From assembly GCA_009667805.1 (NCBI GenBank), contig CM019068.1, forward strand, positions 9,302,182 to 9,366,181: a DNA stretch of 64,000 bases. The letters run 5' to 3'. The DNA comes from Leptobrachium leishanense (taxonomy: Eukaryota; Chordata; Amphibia; Anura; Megophryidae). Shown here one piece after another: positions 10,981-21,805 of this stretch; position 1 is the stretch's first letter, and the number at the start of each line of letters is the position of its first letter. The position numbers were made by a program, and so were the translations under genes. The notes below the pieces were generated by a model. The model did not search any database, was not told where the DNA came from, and saw only the letters and a program-made list of their open reading frames with translations.

Positions 10981-12126
10981 TTCACAGACTCATTTCTTTT
11001 GCAGTAAAGTAAATTCCATTGCGTTGCTGCAGATTGTGACCAGATCACGTTTAATCAATGTCTGGCTCCTGCACCAGCTTCGAAACATCCAGTATACTGT
11101 GGCAGTGAAGAGGTTAAATCACCCTCTCACCAGGGCCGGAATTGCATCTCAGAAGCCTGTATGCATAGAAATGTGGAGCACCCCTACAACCCGCCCCCCT
11201 CCAAACAAAAAAAAGGAACATGGCAAAATGACTTTTGAAAATTTTCGTGTTTTAGGGCAAACTAAAAAATAATATTAAAAGCCGAAAAAACTGTTTCTCT
11301 CTGTTCTCAAATCATGAGAAGGGGTAGAATCTGTTAGTTGAGTTAGTGCAGCGGCATTGTTTGTTTTATATGTAAAAGCATATATTGCCTCTGCCATAGA
11401 ACAGAGAAAAAAATAAATTTTTCTCAGTTTTTTATTTTCACACATCACATGGTCATGTTTTGGTATTATTAGACCAGACTCTGACCTTTCCAGTGATGCC
11501 TCACTTAACCCTGTGTGGTGTATAGTTCAGAGATGCAGGTTCCATAGTCCACCTGTTTCTCCTCACTGCAGTGCTACGGTCTAGGTTGTCAATGAAACAA
11601 TACGTTGCGTCACCAGATACACACTTGCTGGCAGTGTGGGAAAAGAGAAGGTGAGTTAGCGCAGCATCACTGTGCACTTTATAATTATAAACTGAATAAT
11701 AGTGCTGCAATAGAAAAAAAAAGGAAAAATAATATTTTATTTGTTATTTTATTTTTAGATAAATCTAACCTGATAATATTTGATATTATTGGAAATACCA
11801 TAATCTGTCCTTTCCAATGATACCTCATATGACCCTATAGCTCTTCAGGCTCCAGACATTCAGGGTCTAAATGATTGTAAATTGTTTAAAAACAAATTAC
11901 AGAGCAAGGTGCCCACTTGTGCAAGGAGCCTTTAGGTACATGCCTACTCTGCCTAGTTATAAATCCAGCCCTGCCTCTCACATTGCATTTGTCCAACAGT
12001 CTTAGCTCTGTGTATCCCCAGCACTAGGCCTGCTAAGGGAGGGATATTATTATCTCTGATATCACCTTTTTTTTTGGTGTTGCTGCATAAAAATACATTA
12101 TTAATAATAATAATATTTATCAATCA
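10981..12126. repeat. intergenic stretch with a twice-repeated hairpin module (about 11330-11840)
   Basis: No gene is seen. Two copies of a module of about 310 bp lie at about 11330-11520 and 11650-11840. Each has a GCAGC...GCTGC half-hairpin next to an AT-rich stretch and a second hairpin of the type GGTATTATT...AGTGATGCC. A related doubled module occurs at about 21240-21800. Both resemble part of the TTAA hairpin-string elements (34559-34740). The rest (10981-11320 and 11845-12126) shows nothing I can name. Confidence 0.5.
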
Positions 12127-12445
12127 TTAACCCTTTAACGCCGCAGGACGTTCCATGACGTCCTGGCAGCAGGCGGGCTTTGAAGACGCAGGGCGTACAT
12201 GTATGCCCACTGTCTTCAATGGGGCTGCCTCGGCGCCTCCCCAGTTCGCGCTGCGTCATTGGCTGCACAGGGACGGCGTGAACTCAAGCCGTCCCTTGCA
12301 GCCAATGACACTCGCTGCATGCCGGCGGTGGGGAGGGCTCGAAATCAGTGCCGCGCGATGGCACCTGTCGGCGATGCATACCTGTATGCCTCGCGGGCGA
12401 AATCTACCCCTAAGGGGCGTCACCCGCTCGTCCTTAAGGGGTTAA
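12127..12445. mobile_element. TTAA-flanked MITE
   Basis: It begins TTAACCCTTTAACGCC and ends CCTTAAGGGGTTAA, so a short inverted repeat is flanked by or includes TTAA. TTAA target duplications are typical of the piggyBac and Kolobok superfamilies. The 319-bp interior is GC-rich with inverted segments (for example GACGTTCCATGACGTCC) and no coding potential. Its ends resemble those of the larger hairpin-string elements at 33978, 37037 and 45686. Confidence 0.7.
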
Positions 12446-12919
12446 TATTGTACATACGTTACAAAACAAATGTTATTGGGCTGATTGACAGGGGGTACAG
12501 GGAGGAATTTTAAACATCAATTCGCCGGTCACAAAAAAAGTCTCTAAAAAGGAAATTTCATCAAAAATGGGCTTGAGCCGCGCATTAATTAACTCCATTT
12601 CTTGATAAATTATTAATGTTTGATTCGCTGCGAGAGCTTCCTATCCGTGTCCTCCCCGGCAAAATATTCCATGTCCTAACCTTCATGAATACAAAGTGAC
12701 ACGAGGTCGAATGTGCGGGAGATCTGCTCCCAAATATGATGGAGATAATGCAGATTTCTTGCTGTAACTCGCTCTCGGCTTTTAAATCACTGCTGGTGCA
12801 TTAGTGGCGGCGTTCGCCTCTGTTTAGCCCCGGCACGATTCATCAAGTCCAGCTTCCAGGTTAGTTATTATCTCTTTATCTGCCAGACACTTTATTTAAA
12901 TATTGGAATTATCCAGTAT
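12446..12919. other. non-repetitive intergenic stretch
   Basis: There is no open frame of note and no match to any other repeat in the window. The composition is balanced and includes homeodomain-type AT cores (CGCATTAATTAACTCC, AAATTATTAATG). This is one of several short stretches that look unlike the surrounding repeats. No function can be read from it. Confidence 0.4.
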
Positions 12920-13019
12920 CAGGTTATTCAAAAAGAGCCGGACTGGCCCCAAAAAGACACCGAACAGTGAATTTCCCCGTATGGCGACATTTCGTGGCCA
13001 TTCGGCTATTCAGAAAGAA

Positions 13020-13405
13020 GACAGAGAAATACGGTGCCTGTTCAGCGGCAGTGAAATACGGTGCCTGTTCGGCTGCAGTGAAATACAGTACCTGTTCGGC
13101 GGCAGTGAAATACGGTGACTGTTCGGCGGCAGCGAAATACGGTGCCTGTTCGGCGGCAGCGAAATACGGTGCCTGTTCGACGGCAGTGAAATACGGTGCC
13201 TGTTCGGCGGCAGCGAAATATGGTGCCTGTTCGGCGGCAGCGAAATACGGTGCCTGTTCGACGGCAGTGAAATACGGTGCTGTTCGGCAGCAGTGAAATA
13301 CGGTGCCTGTTCGGTGGCAGTGAAATACGGTGCCTGTTCGGCGGCAGTGAAATATGGTGCCTGTTCGGCAGCAGTGAAATATGGTGCCTGTTCGGTGGCA
13401 GTGAA
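13020..13405 (+). repeat. 27-bp minisatellite inside a MITE
   Basis: About 14 units of 27 bp, each containing GTGAAATACGG, TGCCTGTTCGG and CGGCA. Related MITE copies (36690-36740) carry this segment once, so the array arose by local expansion inside this copy. Twenty-seven is divisible by three, so all frames stay open; this is not coding. Confidence 0.9.
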
Positions 13406-13792
13406 ATTCCCCATAGAGAAGCAATGGTTATTCTATTCACATTGAACAGCAGAGAAATGTCAGTGAAATGCCCTGATGTTCGGTGGTTTCATTCGACAGG
13501 TTTAATCAGGCGAATCCCATAGGTTTCAATGTTAAAAATATTCCTGTTTTAATTCAATATCTAATAAACCGTTTATTATTCTTTTAATCTGCAGCAAAAA
13601 GTCTCTTTATTTATTTTTATTTTAGGCATTTTTCGTGATTTTTTTTTCAACAAGATTTTTCCCCGTTTTTTTTTCCGTGTATAACAGCCCTTTTTATTAT
13701 CATTCATTGGATCTTATATGTAAATTCCAGACATTTTAGTTTAGTAGTTCTTTTGCAAACAGCGTTTCTATTTTCAAACTTTAAGGCTAGGG

Positions 13793-14187
13793 TCAGACGA
13801 ACGCATTTTTCGCAGCGACCGTCAAAAAGTGCGTCCGAACGCATTGACGTATTTTTTCACGGAATACGCGATAGCGGTCATACGATGCGCATTTTTGTGC
13901 GTGATTTTGTACGGATCATCAATAAAACCCTTTTTGCGTCTGTACGTTATGTTGGCTGGACGTGTGCAGCGTCTGACGTCTCCTGATCACGCAAACACGC
14001 CTCTAGCGGACGCAGCGCACTCTGTACGTCAGTAGTAGCGGTTTGACGTTCTCGAAAAAATGCATTCGTTTGCCGCTTGCGTTGCGCGGCCGGACTTTGT
14101 ATATTGGCCGTTATTTGCTGCTACTACGGCCATGATTAAGTGCGCCTAAACGCACGTTAAAAATGCGCTAGTCTGACCCCAGCCTTA
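13793..14187. mobile_element. GGCTAGGGTC MITE, copy 1
   Basis: It begins AAGGCTAGGGTCAGAC and ends GTCTGACCCCAGCCTTA, a clear terminal inverted repeat. The interior is rich in CpG and CGCA/TGCG words and folds on itself. It directly abuts copy 2, the two sharing TTA at the joint. Other copies are at 18209, 42555, 43421 and 45206. Confidence 0.82.
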
Positions 14188-14617
14188 GGCTAGGGTCAGA
14201 CTAACGCATTTTTCGCGTTGCCTGTGAAAAAGTGCGTTCGAACGAATGGACGCATTTTTTCACGGAATACGCAATAGCGGTCATACGATGCACCTTTTCG
14301 TCCGTGATTTTGTACGGATCATCAATAAAACACTTTTTGTGTCTGGACGTTATGTTGGCCGGACATTAGCAGCGTCTGACGTCTCCTAATCACACACACA
14401 CGCCGCTAGCGGACGCAGCGCACTCTGTACGTCCGTACTAGCAGTTTGACGTTCTAGAAAAAATGCGTTCGTTTGCCACTTGCGGTGCGCGGACGAACCT
14501 TCGTGCGGCCGTACTTCGTGTGTTCCCCGGCATTGGACGTCATTTGCTGCTAGCACGGCCGTGATTTTGTGCATCTAAACGCACGTTAAAAATGCGCTAG
14601 TCTGACCCCAGCCTTAA
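14186..14617. mobile_element. GGCTAGGGTC MITE, copy 2 (tandem with copy 1)
   Basis: It has the same terminal sequences and the same internal order as copy 1, including TGTACGGATCATCAATAAAA and the TACGTC...GACGTT section. It follows copy 1 head to tail with no spacer. Either one inserted at the end of the other or the pair arose by a tandem duplication followed by divergence. A TTTA microsatellite follows at about 14618-14642. Confidence 0.82.
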
Positions 14618-14970
14618 TCTTATTTATTTATTTATTTATTTACCCTGTACGTCAGCTTTTTCTGGCAGCTGGTGGGCGCTCTGTTCGGCGGATCCTCTGC
14701 GTTTTTCGGACACGTTCGGCGGATTTGCAGTGGATCGTCGGGTACATTCTGCCGGTTTTAAGCAGCATTATGGATCGATCTGATTTTTCGGATCGTATCA
14801 ACAGCTTATCAGCAGGGTTTTCGGTGTTTTTTCGGCAGATTTCCGGATCCGTTTCCTGCACTTCGGGGACCCTGCGGTGAATGCTGAATTTACTGCAGTG
14901 TCGGGGAATTAGATTTTCCGAAGTGCAGGGAACGGTGACATTTCAGTGCTCTCTGAATGACCCCTTGTAT

Positions 14971-15865
14971 GTTAAAGCTATTTGTCGTGGCGTGCGGCGC
15001 TCAGGGATTAATGGGCCCCTGGTGACTTTTCCAGTAAATTCAGTCCAGATTATTCACCCGGCCGTTTAATTAATTGTGATATAAGATTTATATTTTATTT
15101 GGCGCCGCAGCTTGAGATTCATTCTCCGCACACGCGGCGCGCGGGTCGTATCGTTTGCTGCTGCGATTAACTACATTAATAATGGGTAAACTGGCGGTGC
15201 GCGAATATTCTGCTGGCAGCGCGCGGATATTCTGCTGGCAGGACGCGGTAATACACTCAGGCGATCAGGGGTCTTACGGTCGTCCCGGGCACACTCCGCT
15301 GGATCCCAGTTAATTGATCCCATATGATGAGCCCATGACCCTCTTCCCCAGACGATCGACAGGTCGTTACCTATCCTCAAGCTCGTTTTACGAGGCTGTC
15401 ACTTTTTGGCAGAAAGCGTAATCTGTGGGGCTCCATTATCGGAAGTGTGATAAAGCGGCCATCATGATTAACCCCTTCACTACCAAGTCAATTTCCAAAA
15501 ATCCACTGTCGGAAACCAGAGGTTTTTTTGGAAAAATATCTTCAATTACACAGTACTAAATATCTGGAATATTCCCAATCTATTCCCGACTGTAATAATC
15601 TATTCAACAGGCAGATGGCGCCATCTACTGGCCAAACAGAGTTACTGCAGATAGAACTGCAGCTCGTGGCTCCGTGCATCGGCCGGTGAAAGCCTGATAT
15701 GTCAGGGCATTCTTCAGCTGCTTTTAAACCATTTTAGCACCGTGGGCTAAATCTTTGGGGTCACCTTCTGGAGCCCAAAAGAAAATGAAGTTAGTTTGAA
15801 AACGTAGCCCCAGATGGTGCCAACATGGTGACGGCTGCTGTGTCTGCTACCACTGAGTGTGTATA
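14971..15865. other. non-repetitive intergenic stretch
   Basis: No gene is seen. The sequence has homeodomain-type AT words (TTTAATTAATTG, ACTACATTAATAATGGG) next to CpG-rich segments, and a short internal duplication of CGCGxATATTCTGCTGGCAG at 15200-15242. Nothing in it matches other repeats of the window up to about 15860. Confidence 0.4.
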
Positions 15866-16064
15866 ATAGAAACCTAGAAACATAGAAAAATGTCGTCAGA
15901 TAAGAACCTTTCGGCCCATCTAGTCGCCCAATTACATGGATACTTTACCTGGATTTATCTTTTGTTTAGGATAGCCTTATGCCTATCCCATGCCTGCTTA
16001 AATTCAATTACTGTTTTGGCCTCTACCACTTCTATAGAAACATAGAATTCAATAGAAACATAAT
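15866..16064 (-). mobile_element. LINE fragment (antisense)
   Basis: It shares TATGCCTATCCCATGCCTGC, TTAAATTCAATTACTGTTTT and GGCCTCTACCACTTC with the longer fragment at 39841-40077. Read on the minus strand, the longer fragment encodes the C-terminal end of a LINE reverse transcriptase. This copy is shorter and flanked by GAAACATAGAA-like words on both sides. Confidence 0.7.
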
Positions 16065-16380
16065 ATGATCACAGTAGTGAAGGGGTTAATGACTGGATCA
16101 TCCTCTGTGTTAACAGAAGCACAAGGCAGAAAATTATATTTCCTGTTGATAAATATATATATCTATATCTTCAAAGCAATTGTGTCCCATGAGGTCAACC
16201 CTAACCTCTGCAAAGGCCTGGGCAATGTGTGGTCACATCAGATCAGCCGCTTTACAAAGCAGAACCCAGCTCATCCATCTTGCATCCCAGACCATAGATC
16301 ACCCCACTTACTCCCCAAAACACCAACCATCATAGACCCCAGATGATCCCCATTAGCCCCAGGTCACCCCTATAACCTGC
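16065..16380. other. intergenic, nothing recognised
   Basis: A mixture of a short AT microsatellite (16146-16172) and a C/A-rich segment (16250-16380) with no match elsewhere in the window. No coding signal is convincing. Confidence 0.3.
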
Positions 16381-16770
16381 CAACTCCAGTTCATCTCCCG
16401 TAAAATTTGTGGCTGGTGGTGCTGGAGGAGGAAGCGGGCATCACCTGGGCATCCTCCCTCCCAGGCTGGCTGGCTGTCCAGGTGAATGCCCCTTCAAACA
16501 GAAGAAAAACCAAAATCCCAGAGTGTTATTTCCACTTTTGGCCACTCTCTGTGTGGCATCACCAGTGGCCGATCCGGCGACCGGCAGCCAGGAAATTCAA
16601 AATCCCGGCTGCTTGTGATGCTGGATGGGGTAGAGGAAAATCCTCCACTTCACCCCTTGATTTCTCCATATTTGGGCAGCAGGTAGACGGGGGGGGGGCA
16701 CTCTGCACATCTGATCACTTTGTAACTTTAAAGAGGTCCGGATGAGCAGAGCGTCCCTTTAAATGTTGAA
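16381..16770. repeat. dispersed repeat of unknown class, copy 1
   Basis: The section 16553-16765 matches 18982-19119 plus 20029-20062. Shared words include GGAAATTCAAAATCCC, a GGTAGAGGAAA/GGTGGAGGAAA block and GCGTCCCTTTAAA/GGGTCCCTTTAAA. In the second location a MITE has split the repeat, so copy 1 shows the state before insertion. I cannot assign a superfamily. Confidence 0.55.
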
Positions 16771-17795
16771 TCGCGAGTGATCTACATCGGCTTACAGAGA
16801 CTGAGGGTGGCGGAAAACAAGCTGCAAGTGCAGAGTATTAAACGTAATGTCACTGCTGTCTGTGCAATCGCTTTCCCGGATGTAAAGGAAACGTGATGAA
16901 GCTGCCAGTAGATATATATATATATACACCTATAAATTGTATTTATTACTACACTACATGCATGTCTCTAAAAGCTCGATTTTTGCAGCTTTCCCCCATA
17001 ATCTTCGTTTTGTTCTGTGAGTGAGAGAGAGCGAGTGATTAACACACCGTGAGTATACAGTGTATCACATGCAGGGCTGCGACTAACACACATAATACAT
17101 GGAAACATACTGCATTGGTATTCCAGAGGCCGGCGTCCAGGCTCCCGGCAAATCATCCCGGCAGGTAAATGAATATTCCCGACACTCCGTGTCTCCTTTA
17201 CTGAATCATATTTTATATATCACAGCCTTGGAGCTAAATCCGCGTGTATCCTATTAGCACACACAGTGAATTATGGATGCAGCATTTTGTGGATGGCGAA
17301 TAGCTGGCGTGCGTGACAGCAATGTATGCGCATCTAATGGACAGCCAGGCCATATGACAGCACAGATATCCTCCTTATGTCCATCATACATCACTACACC
17401 AAGCCAATATTTTATCCATGTCGCTGGTCCCTGTTTAGTGAATGATCACGCGCTGAAAGTGAGAATGGAATGCTGGGAAATCCGGTGAAAGAAACGGAAT
17501 TGTGATGAAGCAACAATAGAATTGTGTGATTTAATCTGAAAATGAAAAAATGGAGACGTTTCTCAAGTCCGGCGTGTTTCGTTTTGAATTCCTGTTTCAG
17601 TTCTCCACACAGGGCTTCCTCAATCAGGTCCTTAACCTGCTCCACTTCTCTTATATTAAACACATATATTTATTTTAAAAAAACGCAGAGATAATAAATT
17701 TACATCCATTATTTATTGCTTTTAGACGTGCGAGCGGCAAAAACAATTCAGTTTGGATAAATTCAAAGTTTCTGGAGCTAGGGTGAAAATTTCAA
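16771..17795. other. non-repetitive intergenic stretch
   Basis: No gene, and no repeat shared with other parts of the window apart from a TA microsatellite at 16913-16928. Several short open frames (16968-17156, 17273-17488, 17412-17663) lack any recognisable domain and are not reported as genes. Confidence 0.35.
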
Positions 17796-17875
17796 ACCCT
17801 GATTTCTAGCCCTGATTTCTAGCCCTGATTTCTAGCCTTGATTTCTAGCCCTGATTTCTAACCCTGATTTTCGAT
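17796..17875 (+). repeat. 15-bp short tandem repeat
   Basis: Five to six units of CCCTGATTTCTAG with two linking bases, ending where a GGTTATTC-family-like MITE sequence begins. Confidence 0.85.
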
Positions 17876-18950
17876 GATTCGTTCAACAGGTTTAATCAGG
17901 CGAATCTTATAGGTTTCAATGTAAAAAAAAATCCCTGTTTTTATTAAATATTTATTCAACCATTTACGTTTATATTTTTCATTTGCAGCAAAAAGTCTCT
18001 TTATTTATTTGCTTTTTTAAGGATATTTTAGGCATTTTTCGGGAATTTGTCGCCAAAATAGATTTTTTTCCAATTTTTTTTTTAAATAGTTTTTTTTTTC
18101 TGTAACAGACCTTTTTATTATCATTCATAAGATCTTACATGTTAATTCCAGACATTTTCGTTCAGTAGGGACGAAATGTGATACTTTCAATCGTTTTTTT
18201 GTTTTGTTTTAGGCTAGGGACAGATGAGCGCATTTTCTGCGGCCACCGTCAAAATGTACGTCGATGCGTGCGCACGCATTTTTTCACGGAATACGCTTAA
18301 GTGGTCAGACGATGCGCAATTCTGGACGTATTTCATGACGATGGGGTAAAAAGAAGTCTAGGGAAATCCGGCTGTTTGAACGTTATGTTGGCCGCACACT
18401 AGCAGCGTCTGACATCTCCTAATCACGCACACACGCCGCTATGCGGCCGCAGCGCACTTTGTACGTCAGTACCAGCGGTTTCACGTTCTGATAAAAATGC
18501 GTTCATTTGCTGGTTGCGTGGTGTCGGCGCACTTTCGTACGCACGTACTGCGTATATTGGCCGTCATTGGCCGTTATGTGCTGCTACTGCCGCCGTGATT
18601 TAGTGCGCCTGCACGCGCGTTCCGACTGCCCCACTCTGACCCTAGCCTTAACCCATTCGTTTGTTTCATTCGTCAGGTTTAATCCGGCAAATCCCACAGG
18701 GTTTTTTTTAGAAATTTTTCAGGAGTACAACAAATTAATTCCAAAAACGGAATCAATTCATTGTTTCTCGATTTGTTTTGTTCTGTTTTTGTATCAGATC
18801 ATTTTGTTTCGTTCTGTTTTTGTATCAGATCATTTTGTTTCGTTTCGGACGAATCCGATTCGTGTTTTGGAAGTGCTTCAGAAAACCGAATCAGGTAAAT
18901 TTCGTCCGAATTTTGATTCGGAACGAAACAAAACACATATGTCTAGTGAT
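17876..18950 (+). mobile_element. degenerate GGTTATTC-family MITE, split by a GGCTAGGG MITE
   Basis: It contains the family landmarks GTTTAATCAGGCGAATC near 17890, GCAGCAAAAAGTCTC near 17986 and AACAGACCTTTTTATTATC near 18106, then the nested MITE at 18209-18651. Beyond it, GTTTCATTCGTCAGGTTTAA marks a second partial copy (18665-18940) with a CGTTTCGGACGAATCCGATTCG-like inverted section. The terminal repeats are not recognisable. Confidence 0.55.
18209..18651. mobile_element. GGCTAGGGTC MITE, copy 3
   Basis: It begins TTAGGCTAGGGACAGA and ends CTCTGACCCTAGCCTTA, with the same internal order as copies 1 and 2, including TGTTGGCCGCACACTAGCAG and a GTACGTCAGTACCAGCGGTT section. Confidence 0.8.
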
Positions 18951-18981
18951 TGGTCTCAGAGGGTGATGTTGGCCAGTGTGT

Positions 18982-19119
18982 GACATCACTAGTGACCGGC
19001 AGACGGGAAATTCAAAATCCCAACTGCTGGTAATGCTGGGTGGGGTGGAGGAAACTCTTTCACCCGGCAATAACAGCAGATGGGGAAGATGGGGGGGGAC
19101 ACTCCTACATTAAAACAAA
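18982..19119. repeat. dispersed repeat of unknown class, copy 2, left part
   Basis: Homologous to 16553-16690. It continues at 20029-20062 after the MITE at 19120-20028. Confidence 0.55.
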
Positions 19120-20028
19120 CAGGGTTATTCAAAGAGATCCAAGTTGTGGCCGAAAGGAAACTGAACACAGAAAATCAGCGTTCGGTTACCTTTCTTGGCC
19201 ATTCGGCTATTCAGAGAGCAGGCAATTCGCCAAATCCTGTCGAATTGCCTGCACATACGGTGCCTGTTCAGTGCCTGTTCGAGGGCAGTGAAATCCCCAT
19301 AGAGAAGCAATGCTTCGGCTATTCAGAGAACACAAACCAGCAGTGAAAGATTCCCCTAATGTCCTGCCATTCGGTGGTTTCATTCGACAAGTTAATTCAG
19401 GAGAATCCCATAGGCTTCAATGTTAAAAATATTCCCGTTTTAATCCAATATCTAAGCATTTATTATTTTATTCTGCAGCAAAAAGTCTCTTTATTTATAG
19501 ATTTTTTTAGGATCTTTTAGGCATTTTTCAGGATTTTTTTGCAAAAATATTTTTTCCCATTTTTTTTTTTAAATCGTTTTTTCATTTTTCTGTAACAGCC
19601 TTTTTATTATCATTCATTGGATTTTATATGTAAATTTCAGACATTTTCGTTCTGTAGTTTCTTTGCAAACAGCATTTCACTTTTCAAACATTCAAGCGTA
19701 CTGGTTTTTTTTTTCACTCCATTCGTCTGCAGTGACGGCTTTTTCCGGCGGCTGCTCTGCACTGTGATCGTCGGCTGCTCGGGTTTCTCCGGCATGTTCG
19801 GCGGGGTTAATCCAGATGTTTTTGCGGGTTTTGGTGAGCGTTCACTGGGTTTTGCGGTGAGTTTTCAGGGGGTTTGCGGCGGCCTTTCCCTGCGCTTCGA
19901 CGGCCCTGTGTTGCTTGCTGAATACACCGCAGGGTCGCCGAAATGGGATCGGCAAATCACACCGAATTGAAGCAAACGAAAAGTCACCCAACGTGCGCTG
20001 ACTTTTCGATTCTCTTTGAATAACCCTG
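19120..20028 (+). mobile_element. GGTTATTC-family MITE, full length
   Basis: It begins CAGGGTTATTCAAAGAGATC and ends TCTCTTTGAATAACCCTG, a terminal inverted repeat of about 18 bp enclosing 909 bp. It contains GCAGCAAAAAGTCTC near 19480 and CAGCCTTTTTATTATCATTC near 19594. The flanks AAA and ATA do not match, so its target duplication has decayed or differs. It is closely related to 27760-28663 and 40078-40985. Confidence 0.82.
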
Positions 20029-20062
20029 ATAATGTTCAGGATGAGGAGAGGGTCCCTTTAAA

Positions 20063-21235
20063 CTGGATGGGTTTGATGTCATGTGAGAGTCGGGACATAA
20101 TGTGCTTTGGTTTTTCCGTTACAGTCAGACTCGTTACCTGCACTGCATTAAATCTGCCCTGGGTGAGGTATGTGATCGCCGCTCGTGATTATTAATCCTG
20201 CGAGGAAAGAATTAATGCGAATAAAAAACATAAAACAGGCTATAAATGCCTGAGCACACATTGTAGTTTTGCCAGTTTTATATTTCTCGAGTCACGTTTC
20301 ACCTTGAATATGTTCTGGGAAAGTATTTCATAAAATGCTGCATTCTGAAGCTGAAAGATATATGTGAAAAAATCATTTAAAAAAACCCATAAAGAGGACC
20401 AAGGAGGATCGAGGTTTAGGGCCGGGTGAGATAAAATGCAAATCTTTATAGGAGAATAACGAGGCGACCCAAGATTATTTATTTATACAAATATATTCAG
20501 AGTCAATAAAAGCTTCTCTTAAGGGAGATTAAGCGCGCGCAGATAGCCATCGATTAGGAGGTGCCACTGTACCTTGGCATTAGATCAAAGGGCACGGAGG
20601 ATAATGAGCGGAATTCATTATATATGAGGGACACGTTGGATGTTACAGTAAGTCCCTCCAGATATTTCACTTCATTTATCATCTGTGGGATTTAAAAGGG
20701 AAGCTGCCGACTTTAAATGTAACACAGCCAGGGGCCGGCTCCAACTTTTATATATATATATCTCTAGGAGACGTCCATGGCTGCTGCGACTTACGGTGAT
20801 CGTGGAAGGCTCTGGTGAAACCTCAACTATCCGCCGGCTCTTAAATCCCATTTAATGATTATAGGGGAACATGATTTTTAATAGATCACATGTTTTATGA
20901 GCTGGGCCGGATTAAGATCTCTATGTGCTGGAGCTGAATATTTTTGTGTCTTTTTTTGGAATTAAGTGGAATGAAAACCTATTTTCGGTTATTTAATAGT
21001 ACAGATACAGTGTATATTTAACCAGGCAGATTACTCATTCAGATTTCAATCATTTACAGGGTGTAAAATAATTTTTTCCCATTTTATCATCCAAACCTTT
21101 GTGTTTTATAGGGAATTCTTGTTAAAAAGAAAATGGCAAATGGGAACCTGTTACTGCATTTTTCTGAAAACATATACAATTTTAATAAAAAAATAAATTA
21201 TTTCCCTTGTGCTTTGGAGGATGGTGTTTTATAAA
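20063..21235. other. non-repetitive intergenic stretch
   Basis: No gene. The 20100-20900 part is free of the window's repeats and rich in homeodomain-type words (GATTATTAATCCTGCGAGG, AGAATTAATGCGAATAAAA). It is similar in character to 12446-12919. Confidence 0.35.
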
Positions 21236-21805
21236 TAATATAATTATGTATAATCCTCTGACCTTGCTCACAGCGTGGGAAATTAAAAGGTGAGTAATGG
21301 CAGTGGTATTGCTCATTTTATACGTCACAAATGGACAATACCATCACTGTGGAATTAAAAATAAATAGGCTTTTTTTTGTTTTCTCTTCTTTTACATTTT
21401 ACTTGGTCACGTTTGGTATCAATGCAAAGGCCAGACTCTGACCTGTTCAATGACACCTCACCTGACCTTGTGAGATGTAAAGATTAGTGATTCAGGGGTC
21501 CAAAGTCTCCCCAGTGATCTTTGCTGCAGTGCGACGGTTTAGGTTTTTGATGTAACAATTCATAACAACAGATTGAGCCATCACCTCCACAATTGTTGGT
21601 GACATGAGAAATGTGATGGTGAGTTAATGCAGCATCACTGTTCACTTTATATGTGAAAAATGTTGCTGAGTTAGACAGACAAAAAATAAAGAAATATTTA
21701 TTATTAGATTTTTTTTGTCGTTACATAAAACTGGTCATGTTTGGTATCATTGGACAGGTCATGCTCTGGCCTTTCCAGTGATACCTCACATGACCGTCTA
21801 GCTGC
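21236..21805. repeat. doubled hairpin module, second location
   Basis: Two copies of the module seen at 11330-11840: 21290-21480 and 21610-21800. The clearest hairpin is 21746-21785, where GGTATCATTGGACAGG pairs with CCTTTCCAGTGATACC around a short loop. A GCAGCATCACTGTTCAC section near 21630 is the counterpart of the GCAGCAATATTGTTC hairpin arm of the TTAA elements. Confidence 0.6.

Larger units (their letters stand above)
12920..14967 (+). mobile_element. GGTTATTC-family MITE with nested MITEs and an internal minisatellite
   Basis: It begins CAGGTTATTCAAAAAGAG and ends CTCTGAATGACCCCTTG, with TAT on both sides (12917-12919 and 14968-14970) as a 3-bp duplication. It contains the family's internal landmarks: GTTTAATCAGGCGAATCCCA, the CTGCAGCAAAAAGTCTC core near 13593 and a run of GGCGG/TCGGCGG stretches near the right end. 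Inside lie a 27-bp minisatellite (13020-13405) and two abutting GGCTAGGG MITEs (13793-14617). No protein is encoded. Confidence 0.75.
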
